Source of the DNA: Mnemiopsis leidyi
Taxonomy: Eukaryota; Ctenophora; Tentaculata; Lobata; Bolinopsidae
Direction of reading: 5' to 3'
Length of the DNA: 38,547 nt
NCBI GenBank assembly: GCA_000226015.1
Contig: JH154415.1
Coordinates: 128,140-166,686 of the forward strand
The stretch's first letter is position 1; each line of letters begins with the position of its first letter. The notes beneath the pieces were generated by a model that had not been told where the DNA came from, made no database searches, and worked only from the letters and a program-made list of their open reading frames with translations. Both the position numbers and the translations under genes were made by a program. Positions 11,637 to 20,612 of this stretch are shown here, in pieces.

Positions 11637-12044
11637 TTAGAGAAATGGGGTTTGAAATTTGTGACACCTCCCCACGAATACCGTTCCTAATAATTTATAT
11701 ATAAACTCACGATGGACTGGTGTGATATCGGAACTTCTGTGACGAGAGGTGTAAGTTGAAGCTTTACGAGCTTTCCGCTGCTCTGGTAAATGATGATCAG
11801 GACTCAGATACACAGTCTTGAACCTTTCTGAGTTACGTAGATTAGTACGGGCATTGATTAGGATCTGTTGAACGATTAGAGGGCTGGAAACACAGACTTT
11901 CACCGGCCGAGTAGAACTAACAGTTTTCTTCTTGCCAATTCGCTGTGCCTCTAACTTGGGCTTAACACCGACTTCCTGTAAAACTTCGCTGATTCTTTTC
12001 TCAACCCCTTCACCTTCCAGTTCTTCTTCCGGTAAATCAAAGTT
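11637..12044 (-). CDS. LINE ORF1-like (RRM-type nucleic acid binding) fragment
   Basis: A 135-codon frame open from 12044 to the stop at 11637. In order it shows an acidic stretch (LPEEELEGEG), a helix EKRISEVLQEVGVKPKLEAQ, RIGKKK, then RPVKVCVSSPLIVQQILINA and SERFKTVYLSPDHHLPEQR. This order ('..vLq.iGv.., RiGk, RPvkV, il.nAr.Lk.Se.fk.VylspD.t.eqR') is the pattern of the RRM-like core found in first ORFs of many invertebrate LINE retrotransposons, which package the element RNA. An in-frame TGA lies just upstream and no reverse transcriptase or endonuclease is found nearby. A truncated, probably dead copy is therefore likely. Residues after the EQRKARK region do not match the family, so the true homology may end near 11760. 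A domesticated host exon is the alternative. Confidence 0.55.
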   Translation of the reverse strand, partial: NFDLPEEELEGEGVEKRISEVLQEVGVKPKLEAQRIGKKKTVSSTRPVKVCVSSPLIVQQILINARTNLRNSERFKTVYLSPDHHLPEQRKARKASTYTSRHRSSDITPVHREFIYKLLGTVFVGRCHKFQTPFL

Positions 12045-12085
12045 TCAAAATTAATAATGCCTCTTTTGCTAATATCAGACTTTAC

Positions 12086-12246
12086 CTGTTCATCGTGTTC
12101 ATGTTATGTCTTCCTCGTTCCTCAACTTGAAATACTGGGTCAGCAGTTAAGGCCACTTCTGCTGGCAATGTCAACTCAGTCAATGATATCACCTTTATAC
12201 GTGCAATGCCTTGTAAAGAGTCTAGTTTGAAACGACATGACGCCAC
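12086..12246 (-). CDS. Possible coding exon of unknown function
   Basis: On the minus strand this segment starts after a CTGCAG acceptor and ends at an AACAG/GTAAAG donor. It is open for 53 codons in the frame beginning VASCRFKLDSLQG and including LTELTLPAEVALTADP. The phase does not join cleanly to the LINE-like frame just downstream. No family is recognised. It could be a host exon or a further remnant of the same element; chance cannot be excluded. Confidence 0.2.
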
Positions 12247-12350
12247 CTGCAGACAATTAGTATTGACATGGGGTGATGTCTATGATAAATGTTTAGTTCT
12301 CAAAAATGTTCTGAAGTTGTACTTGTATGATCTGACCGGCTGACCCAGAA

Positions 12351-12563
12351 CTTGAGTATGGCCGAAAAGTTGTGCAACGTGCGTGACCTAAAATCTCTGT
12401 GTCACTTATCGACTCAAAAGTTGTATGAAACCGAAAACTTAAGTGTGACCTAAGAACTCAAAATTCGGCACTCGGCGTGACCCACAACTTGTGTGTGACT
12501 TATCGACTCGAAAGTTGTACGTGACTCAAAAGTTGAGCGTAACCTGGAAGTTGTGTGTGACTG
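12351..12563. repeat. Degenerate tandem repeat around GTGTGAC / AAGTTG
   Basis: Blocks such as GTGTGACTTATCGACTC, AAAGTTGTA.GTGAC and ACCTAAAATC recur at irregular 25-35-base spacing. GTGTGACTTATCGACTCGAA near 12491 is closely matched by TGTGTCACTTATCGACTCAA near 12399. It is an old minisatellite; no coding signal is seen. Confidence 0.6.
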
Positions 12564-12765
12564 CAAGTTAACTAATTAGTACGCCACGCGGAAGCACTGA
12601 TCAATGACGTCAGGTAAGGTATAAGCAGGTAACTTAAACCATGAAGTAGAATGTGACAGGTTTGTACAAGAACCTTTCAGTTTTGTTCTGTGTACTATCC
12701 ATGGTTTAGTGTCACACTTGGGAGACTTGGCATGTAGTTGAGATTACCTAGCAAATGACGACGAA

Positions 12766-12783
12766 GGGGGAGGGGGGGGGGGG
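12766..12783 (+). repeat. G-rich tract left of the assembly gap
   Basis: G5-A-G12. It precedes GGCCAATGATGATGTC. A comparable arrangement follows the gap. Confidence 0.9.
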
Positions 12784-12993
12784 TTTGGCCAATGATGATG
12801 TCTTCAAACATTTTTTACGATTTATAGGATTTTTTGAAAACTTTTGATTTCTTTTGAAAAATTTTATCAGAATTTTACAAAATCAGAAGCCAAATTTTCA
12901 AGTAAACTTCTGACTCAGAAATGTGGTGAAATACTATGTTTTGACTGACTTAGAAAGAACATTTCGAAAATTACTGCAAATTAAGCCAAAAAT

Positions 12994-13813
12994 NNNNNNN
13001 NNNNNNNNNNNNNNNNNNNNNNNNNNNNNNNNNNNNNNNNNNNNNNNNNNNNNNNNNNNNNNNNNNNNNNNNNNNNNNNNNNNNNNNNNNNNNNNNNNNN
13101 NNNNNNNNNNNNNNNNNNNNNNNNNNNNNNNNNNNNNNNNNNNNNNNNNNNNNNNNNNNNNNNNNNNNNNNNNNNNNNNNNNNNNNNNNNNNNNNNNNNN
13201 NNNNNNNNNNNNNNNNNNNNNNNNNNNNNNNNNNNNNNNNNNNNNNNNNNNNNNNNNNNNNNNNNNNNNNNNNNNNNNNNNNNNNNNNNNNNNNNNNNNN
13301 NNNNNNNNNNNNNNNNNNNNNNNNNNNNNNNNNNNNNNNNNNNNNNNNNNNNNNNNNNNNNNNNNNNNNNNNNNNNNNNNNNNNNNNNNNNNNNNNNNNN
13401 NNNNNNNNNNNNNNNNNNNNNNNNNNNNNNNNNNNNNNNNNNNNNNNNNNNNNNNNNNNNNNNNNNNNNNNNNNNNNNNNNNNNNNNNNNNNNNNNNNNN
13501 NNNNNNNNNNNNNNNNNNNNNNNNNNNNNNNNNNNNNNNNNNNNNNNNNNNNNNNNNNNNNNNNNNNNNNNNNNNNNNNNNNNNNNNNNNNNNNNNNNNN
13601 NNNNNNNNNNNNNNNNNNNNNNNNNNNNNNNNNNNNNNNNNNNNNNNNNNNNNNNNNNNNNNNNNNNNNNNNNNNNNNNNNNNNNNNNNNNNNNNNNNNN
13701 NNNNNNNNNNNNNNNNNNNNNNNNNNNNNNNNNNNNNNNNNNNNNNNNNNNNNNNNNNNNNNNNNNNNNNNNNNNNNNNNNNNNNNNNNNNNNNNNNNNN
13801 NNNNNNNNNNNNN
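12994..13813. other. Assembly gap (820 N)
   Basis: Unsequenced. Both sides carry a G run followed by a segment containing TGATGATGTC (12766-12807 and 13814-13839), so a collapsed tandem repeat is a plausible cause. Long open frames crossing it are artefacts of the N run. Confidence 1.
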
Positions 13814-13865
13814 GGGGGGTCCGACTGTGATGATGTCATTATGGTAATTAACTTCTGACATTTAG

Positions 13866-13921
13866 GGGGGTTTTGTCATAATGACGAATGATAACAGAGG
13901 GGAGGAGGGGGGGGGGGGGGG
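13866..13921 (+). repeat. G-rich tracts right of the gap
   Basis: G6 at 13865-13870, GGGGAGGA and then G15 at 13907-13921. They have strong quadruplex-forming or slippage potential, consistent with the sequencing gap nearby. Confidence 0.85.
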
Positions 13922-14171
13922 TAAAAATTACCGAAAATTTGCTGACGCCATATGTGAACGACCCCTCATCATATTTTCTTCATCCGATATTAACGACGTC
14001 ATATCTGTACTAATAAGTGATTAAGTTTCCTGAAATAATCAATCCGCGTTCGGTGTTCATTAACATCTCCACTATCCGCTCACCATCACATAAACCTTGA
14101 ATTTGTTATAAAAATTCAAATATCTCTCGATATTACAACATTTGCAGCCAAGTCAAACATTTTGACGCCCG

Positions 14172-14463
14172 TTGGGTAGAACATTCTCGAAAGTTCGGAA
14201 ATTACTTTCGTCAATCCGGCAAGAGCCAGGCCAGTTCAAGCGTTTCAAGTCGGACGTTCCCAGCCGACGTCTTCACATCGTCCAGAATATTTCACGTCTC
14301 CGGGCTGGGAAGCAATACTTCCTACCCGACCTGATGAACGTCTTTTACTTTTGTCCGGCCAACTCTCACTGGCTGAGCAGGACTTTCGGGCGACTCCTGA
14401 ATGTCGCCGGGAGGTTGCTCGGTTTCCGCTAGCTCCGCGAGTAAGCGTGTCCGACAGCTGCCG
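14172..14463. other. GC-rich block of unknown nature
   Basis: Clearly richer in GC and CpG than its neighbours. A plus frame (14172-14432, 86 codons, no ATG at its start) reads through it, and a second overlapping frame is open from 14351, but neither resembles a known family. On the minus strand a TATATATAATATC element sits at its upstream edge (about 14468-14480). It lies directly downstream, in the element sense, of the Penelope-like fragment and could belong to it or be an unrelated promoter. Confidence 0.3.
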
Positions 14464-14646
14464 TACTGATATTATATATAGTGCTCCTCGATATATTTAT
14501 TTGCTCTTTATTTTTCTTGTTCTCAGTGGATTGTCGATTTTCAATAATAGCAATAATGTTTTCAACAATAGCAATAATGTTAAGTTCAAGTGTTTTAAGG
14601 TGTAGTAATAAGTAAACAGCGGTTACTATATAAAACACGGCTTTCC

Positions 14647-15011
14647 TCAAAACTTTGATGATGAAAAAGAGCTATGTCGGTTGGTACGGATGTTCAACTG
14701 GTTTACTGTTCTTCCGACGTATGGCTTGGTGCAAAGAGAACATATGAACATGTAGATTATGTTGTAAGAAGTACACGAACCATTCGCAGGTCTAACACGA
14801 TGGTTGTTTACTTTGAGTTACAAATCATTTCGCAGCACTTGCATCTAGGTCGGTTGCAAGGCTTGGTATTACCTTTGTTTCCCATTGCAAGTTCTTTAGC
14901 TTTTACAAACTTCCTTCTTAGAGAAGACCCAGTTCGCTTCACATAGCCAAACACTTTGGCTTTTTGGATGACCGCCAATAGAGGCTGTACTTGAACTCGA
15001 GAAACTTCGGG
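14647..15011 (-). pseudogene. Penelope-like element GIY-YIG endonuclease remnant, frame-broken
   Basis: Minus strand. The first piece (15011-14808) reads DPEVSRVQVQPLLAV, then FGYVKRTGSSLRRKFVKAKE and TKPCNRPRCKCCEMI before a TAA. After a one-base frame change, the second piece (14808-14647) reads NGSCTSYNIIYMFICSLC, then TKPYVGRTVNQLNIRTNRH and stops. The order (P..aF.r..nLr..lvka, C.rprC.cC.mi, C.s.niIY.i.C..C..yVGrT...l..R...H) is that of the CCHH-like finger plus GIY-YIG nuclease at the C-terminus of Penelope-like retroelements. The Tyr of NIIY and the YVG, Arg and His positions are kept. The reverse transcriptase is not found upstream (an in-frame TGA at 15012-15014), so this is a decayed 3' fragment. 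Confidence 0.75.
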
Positions 15012-15014
15012 TCA

Positions 15015-15913
15015 ACGAAAGGGGACGTAGAGATAACACCAAGATAAAATCCTGGGTTATTATGCTGACGATATAGCTGACCCTTGATAACGGATAGATT
15101 TTTGACAGTTCAAAGTGGTTTTTATCTATTCTATTTTTATCTGTTATCATATATGCTTATCATATATGCTTATATACCCGACTGTTGGTTTGATTCTAGA
15201 TTTTACAATAAAGTTTCGTCAGCTATGAATACTGTAACTGTAACATTTTCTGAAACGTCAGAGAATTTTCTAAAACGTCAGAGCAGTACTTCCACGAATT
15301 TTCTCTTATTTTAGCTTCTAAGACTTTTGCTTTAAATTAGCTACTTTCTTATTTAGTCATAAACTATATCTTTATAAAATAACTAAATGGTTATTATAGG
15401 TCCTATATGATATAGGGGTTTCGTTATTTCCGAACTTTTCCCAGTACAAATTGTGGGGTTGGGAACAAGCACTACCGATTCCTTATTTCATTACTAAACA
15501 TTTCACTTCATTTTGCTCTGTTTATCAAAACAGAGATACGTTATTTGGCTGCCTGCCAGTATTTTAAACCATGGGACTATATGTCTTTATATTTAATCAT
15601 TTCATCATGGCTCTTTGGGAAAATCTTATCTTCAATATCACAACATGATAACAAATCAACATAAGGCTTAGGCACTTATTCGACAAACAGACCATCGTTC
15701 TCATTTAATCTTGTTTTTCTCACGACCGATGGCAAAACTTGCACAAATTTGACTGACATATATTGCCGAAACCACAACATCAGCTCATCACACGACACAC
15801 ATTACATCAGACGACCATCTTGGCTAAGCAAACACAGCCGATTAGTTAACTGAGCTCACAAACACATGCAGTTGTACTGCAGTCCATTCTGAACAAAGTC
15901 ACGAACTGGACTA
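15015..15913. other. Non-coding stretch
   Basis: AT-rich, with short duplications (ATCATATATGCTT twice near 15146-15171; AAACGTCAGAG twice near 15253-15283). The expected reverse transcriptase of the neighbouring Penelope-like fragment was looked for on the minus strand and not seen. Confidence 0.5.
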
Positions 15914-16063
15914 ATGGCTCGAGTGTCTGCTCAAGCATCATACCTCCAAATAGAACAGCAGGTCAGCGCAGTGCGAGCTGCTCTCGCCATGACCGGATCT
16001 GACTGGACTGTCCGCCGGCTATTTTTGGCGGCTTCACCTCGGAAAGTGAGACGGACTGTCTAG
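15914..16063 (+). CDS. Small ORF or first coding exon in a CpG-rich block
   Basis: ATG at 15914 opens 49 codons (MARVSAQASYLQIEQQV...) ending in TAG at 16063. An AAA/GTGAGA splice donor at 16046-16047 would end an exon after codon 44 or 45. The block is rich in CpG compared with its surroundings. No family is recognised and no partner exon is found. Neither coding status nor function is established. Confidence 0.2.
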   Translation: MARVSAQASYLQIEQQVSAVRAALAMTGSDWTVRRLFLAASPRKVRRTV

Positions 16064-16208
16064 ATTATTATTGTTGGAACTGTGCCGAGTAATATATGTG
16101 CTATTTGTTTATATGTCGAGGACTTCACGTCGGCATCACGGTGTTCTAAAGTTGGCCTGTGGAGTTGTTGCTAGGTAACGTCAACGACGTCACATACTGT
16201 TTTGTGAG

Positions 16209-16433
16209 CCAATCAGATGGCCGGACGTCGTCACGTGGTCCATTTTTCGACCAATCGCAGATCCGTATCTCGATCTGGTGACTCGACTGTTTATACAGTT
16301 CTTCCGGGCTTTTTCCGTTACAAACACCAATGAGGAGACTTCGTACCCTTCCTTATCCAATTGAGAGTCAGTAAAACGGTCACATGACCGTTGGTTGCCA
16401 ATCAGAAAGCAGAACGATTTTTCGGCGACCAAT
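16209..16433 (-). promoter_or_regulatory. Inverted-CCAAT cluster A with CACGTG
   Basis: Five CCAAT boxes on the plus strand (16209, 16251, 16327, 16398, 16429), i.e. ATTGG on the minus strand. Read on the minus strand they run CATTGG, GATTGG, CATTGG, GATTGG, GATTGG. A CACGTG is at 16232-16237, a GACGTCA near 16186-16192, and a minus-strand ATATAAAC near 16108-16115. NF-Y binds CCAAT and bHLH factors bind CACGTG, so a minus-strand promoter is possible. Confidence 0.45.
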
Positions 16434-16648
16434 GAGAAGTGCCTAACGTAGTGCAGGAGATTGTTCTGGTTTGAGGTATGACGTAACTGCTCCTTCCTCA
16501 AACCATCCTTTAAATTGAGCTGTGGCATTACTCCGAGTTCTAGAATAAGTGAAGAACTGTCGCTAATCGCTATGTGCCCATCTCTCTATTTTACTGCAGT
16601 TATTATAATAAAAGTCAACAACAATGCTATAATGCAACATCCACTTAC

Positions 16649-16760
16649 ATTTGTCTGTTACAAATCGTAGGAACGGCTCGTTGAAAGGTCTCAAGAAAGA
16701 TCTTTCTAGTTCGTCCCCATGAACGTTCTCCGACCGTTCGATGTTCTGATTCTGGGGCAT
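16649..16760 (-). CDS. Candidate first coding exon
   Basis: On the minus strand an ATG at 16760 opens MPQNQNIERSENVHGDELER and continues to a strong donor (ACAAAT/GTAAGT at 16649/16648). This gives 37 codons plus one base. The sequence is hydrophilic and protein-like but matches no family I know. No phase-matched downstream exon could be identified. Confidence 0.2.
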
Positions 16761-19633
16761 GACGATGATGACGTTATAGCGTTATCCTTGATTAATTTAC
16801 CCTATTTATTTGTTCTAATGACTGATGATGGTCGCTTGGTTGCTCTGACTCATTCAAGTAACGCACCTAATTATTCAAACCTTTTCTCCATCGTTCTAGA
16901 CTGTAACTTTGACTTTTATTCTATGTCACTTCAACTTCATTTGCCTTTAATTTCACATATTATAAAAGTTGATCCGACTGTAGGCTCCTTCAAAGTCATG
17001 TCTATGATTAAGTAATTACAATATTCTCGTTTTTTTCTGGAGTCACCTTGATTTGTGTTATTGCTTAATCGCGTTTTTGTAAACAGTCAGTTATAGTCAC
17101 CTCATAGTTTTTCTGCTCGCTCATGTAATTGATTCAGAGACTTTTGAAGACTTTGAGGTTTATTCTTTAAATTTGAAAAACAAAGCGCAAAGTATTTATA
17201 TTTATATTCAAATAGAATGTTTCTAGAACGTCTCAGTCTACCTACATTTTCTACATGGTGCTATACCTTTATCTTGTGATGTGCAAATAATTTTACGACC
17301 TCATTGTCAGTGAAGTAGCTGTAAGGGCCGGTTAAAAAAGGTGCCTCATCAAATCTCTCGTGATATATTCAGTAACACCCGGGCACCCCTTCACGAAATT
17401 CGGTACCGTCGGGAAGATATAAAGGCTTAGAGCGAGGTTTAATTTTTGTTACTGCGTTGTGCAGCGTACGTATTAATCCGAAGTATGGTTAATTTCATTC
17501 AATTCTAATGCTAATCTCACTTAAACATGGTTTTAAGTTTATCTGACTCATCTATGGTTTTAAGTTTAACTGCAAGTGCAGCTATGACCAAATCATAATC
17601 ATGATAATATATTCTTGATTTATATTACTTATGTCACTTTAAGTTTTACTCTATATACGATGACACGGTAATATCAATTATCATGAATTACGTGACACGA
17701 AAATGAATTTCGTGACACTAAAATTACAAAACGCGTATTTAACAGCGTCATATACTGATAAACATATCGCAATTGACCGATTAGATCAGCCATCAGGAAT
17801 CGCATGCAGAATCGCGCTTGGCTGCACCTGATTTCATTTTTGATTATATCAATTTCAGTTATATTTAACTAGATGTAATAGTGATCAGCTAACATCAAAC
17901 ATCTTTGCTGGGAGAGCAGTTTACACTTAAATGACGCTGAAACCTTTAGAAATAGACCTAGTCAAACTATTTTAACTGCAGCGTCGAAATTATCCAAGTC
18001 CGTTGTTTTCAATAGCTAAAATTTCACGGCCGGTTTTAATTTTTCCAAACCGATAACGAGTACTTATCTGCAGCCGCCAGTCTCATTACACAAGTTGCAA
18101 TAAAATTGTTCCAGTTTCACGGCCAATATTTTAACTGTAGCTGCGGTGGAATTCCATCAGCGGTCTTTCGGCAGAAATTATATCACAGAATACCTGCTGC
18201 TCAATTGCTTCTAGCACAAGCAGGGGGCAGATCAAAGGAGCTTCTTTAGAATTGGAGGGATGGAAATCTGCAGCGTCCGTCTGAGACCTAACTAAGTAGT
18301 AAGCGGGGCACAATTCTTGTTCAGGTGTAGTTTCCGTCGGTAAGATAAGGCTCAGAGCGGAGATCCTTTTTTTAATCATGAATTGTTTTCAAAATGTCTC
18401 AAAATTTTGTTGAATTCTCAAAGTTTTTAAAGAATTTGAAAAAACAAAGTCATCTTCGCTTTTCAAGTCAATCTGGTACTTTATGAAAGGCGAGGATATA
18501 AAGCAGTAACCGTATTGTGATAAATTACTTACCGAAATCCGAGGATTGTATGCTTTTTATGTTTATTTAATACTTTTGAAGAAGCGAAGATTGTTATGTT
18601 TCCCTGGCAAGGGCTGGCATCAATGAACCCTCAAACAGTACATGAATAATCACAAATTTATTTCAAACATATTATATCAATAATAAAAATTCCCCGAACT
18701 TAACAGTTTTTTTCACCTCGCAAACCAGTTTCTAATGTCCTTTTCTCTCATCAAAAGTCCTACCTGGAGTCAGGTACAGCTTCCTTCAGAAAAATTTGAG
18801 AAAAAATTCTAAGATTTTCTGCTGGAGGCACAATTTGCGTTTTGCGACTGATTTGGTATTTGTACTACCAACTAGACAACAATTTCTATTTATAGAAATA
18901 TCCAGCCTTCCAATACAGCACGTATCTACTCAAGGGTTTGAATTATTTGAGTAGGTAGCATTTTTGCCGTCTGCTTAGCATTTTAAGTGGGTCATCTTAT
19001 TTATGCTACCCGATCACGGCGCCGGCCGCTCTCTTATTCATTGTAAAAACTTCATTTTTCTCGCAGCTATGAGTATAAGTTATCAGTTGTATGAAAAACT
19101 TAAGTTTATGTCTGAAGTCTTTTGTCTGCGGGAATCGGGAAAAAGTGACGTTCATCTGTCCATAATAGTTAGACTATTTCTTGACAATCCATGGTTATCA
19201 TTAAATATCTTTGTGAAATAACATAACGTTTTCAATTAGACTCCCGTCTCTAAATTGAAATTGTATCGAAAATGGAGGAATGCATATAATGTTACAGACC
19301 GAAAATGAGCAGGCTGTATGGATTTCCCTAGCCTCTCTTTATTCAATCGAGCTTTTCGCCCAAACGAAAGTTCGCACCCCTCCGATATAACTCTTACAAC
19401 CATTCATGGTCGCTTCACACTTTTCTGTTTTCAATGGGCATTTCTGCGTGACAGGCGCCGTACCTGAGCCGGGTGGGAATTTTAGATCTTTGTTACGAGC
19501 TCCCAACTCGTTTTCATGTCGCCCTCAAACTCTTTGAACTGTTTTGTAAATCTGACTGTTTCGGCCGAACTGCAAAAGTCAGAAGGGTGTCGTGAATTAG
19601 CGGTCACGTGACCTAGTCGTTTGTGATAAAACG
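16761..19633. other. Stretch without recognised gene
   Basis: Frames of 72-98 codons (16719-17015 plus, 18379-18131 minus, 19003-19221 plus) have ATG starts but no homology. The minus one is the most protein-like (TPEQELCPAYYLV... then an internal GCAG/GTATTC donor). A degenerate dispersed repeat pairs CCGTCGGGAAGATA at 17407 with CCGTCGGTAAGATA at 18335, each followed by AAGGCT.AGAGCG. ATGGTTTTAAGTTTA is duplicated at 17527 and 17553. Confidence 0.4.
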
Positions 19634-19809
19634 TCGTACGATCAGTTGTACGATAAGTTGTACGATCAGTTGTACGATAAGTTGTACGATAAGTTGTACG
19701 ATAAGTTGTACGATAAGTTGTACGATAAGTTGTACGATAAGTTGTACGATAAGTTGTACGATAAGTTGTACGATAAGTTGTACGATAAGTTGTACGATAA
19801 GTTGTACGA
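19634..19809 (+). repeat. 12-bp tandem array TTGTACGATAAG / TTGTACGATCAG
   Basis: About 14-15 near-perfect copies. The period is a multiple of three, so both strands stay open (CTIS repeats on plus, TYRT repeats on minus); these frames are not genes. The array continues for two more copies at 20586-20612 after the hAT insertion. Confidence 0.95.
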
Positions 19810-20585
19810 CAGAGGCAACATTTAGGTGCGGTCAAAAATCGCAAATAATGCGGTGCCGCACTTGCTCAAAAAGGCGAATTGTGCGGCAGAGTGCGGCGAA
19901 AATTTTCAAATTATGCGGCGAAATTGCGGCGAAATTTCCATAAAAGTGCGGTGATTGTGCGGCATTTAAAGCTAATTTTTTGGGTCCATTCAACTTCAAG
20001 CATAAAAACTCAAAGTGTATCGTGATATGACGATTGGATACTTAGCAACAAGTATTGGCTATTACGATCAACATAGCTAAATGATGTGTATTGGCCAAGC
20101 TTCAGCTACTGACGAAAACGTCCAAAGTGACGAAAACGTCCCAAGTCCAGGACGAAAACGTCCCAGATTCCGAGCAACAAGTACCAAATGTCCTACATTC
20201 CGAGTAAGGCTTGTCAAGCCCAAGGACGAAAACGTCCCAGATTCGGATCAGCAAGGACGAAAACGTCCCACATTCCGATCAGCAAGGTACGAAAACGGCC
20301 CAGATTCCAATTGGCAAGGTACGAAAACGTCCCAAATTCCATTTAGCACGTGGAAACCAAAATGTCCCAATTTTAGAGACGAAAAGATCCCATTTTCAAA
20401 CCATGATGCAACAACAAATATTTTGGTTTTCATGCCATCAAGTGCAATTTTTGGGAAAATATGCGAAAATATGCGATAAAACCAAAAATATGCGGAATTA
20501 TGCGGATAATATAGACTGTGCGGAATTTTGCGGAGAACTGGAAATTGTGCGAAATCGCACTCACCGCACTTAAATGTTGCCTCTG
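19810..20585. mobile_element. Non-autonomous hAT-type element (776 bp) with 8-bp target duplication
   Basis: The left end CAGAGGCAACATTTA followed by GGTGCGGT is matched in inverted orientation at the right end with one mismatch over about 22 bases. The 8 bases TTGTACGA lie immediately outside both ends (19802-19809, 20586-20593). The CAGAG terminus and 8-bp duplication fit the hAT superfamily. The duplication is less decisive because the target is itself a repeat of that word. Subterminal regions are packed with TGCGG (eight between 19826 and 19965, four near the right end), typical of transposase-binding sites. No transposase is encoded. Confidence 0.85.
20111..20390 (+). repeat. Hairpin-bearing minisatellite inside the hAT element
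   Basis: About eight units, several near 32 bp, carry GGACGAAAACGTCC or a variant (20111, 20129, 20150, 20224, 20253, 20286, 20318, 20378), usually followed by CAGATTCC and AGCAAGG. GGACG and CGTCC pair around an A4 loop, so each unit can form a small hairpin in DNA or RNA. A 132-codon plus frame (20081-20479) runs through the array (DENVP, RKRP repeats), but its repeat structure and lack of homology argue against a gene. Confidence 0.8.
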
Positions 20586-20612
20586 TTGTACGATCAGTTG
20601 TACGATCAGTTG

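Noticed and set aside
12923..13861. Open frames of about 300 codons across the gap
   Set aside because: They consist almost entirely of unsequenced N bases; only a few real codons lie at each end.
14331..14340. CTGATGA, a hammerhead ribozyme core word, near the Penelope-like fragment
   Set aside because: It is on the strand opposite to the element sense and no GAAA with pairing stems follows at the required distance.
19482..19943. Repetitive TYRT / CTIS protein frames
   Set aside because: Products of a 12-bp tandem repeat that stays open in several frames on both strands.
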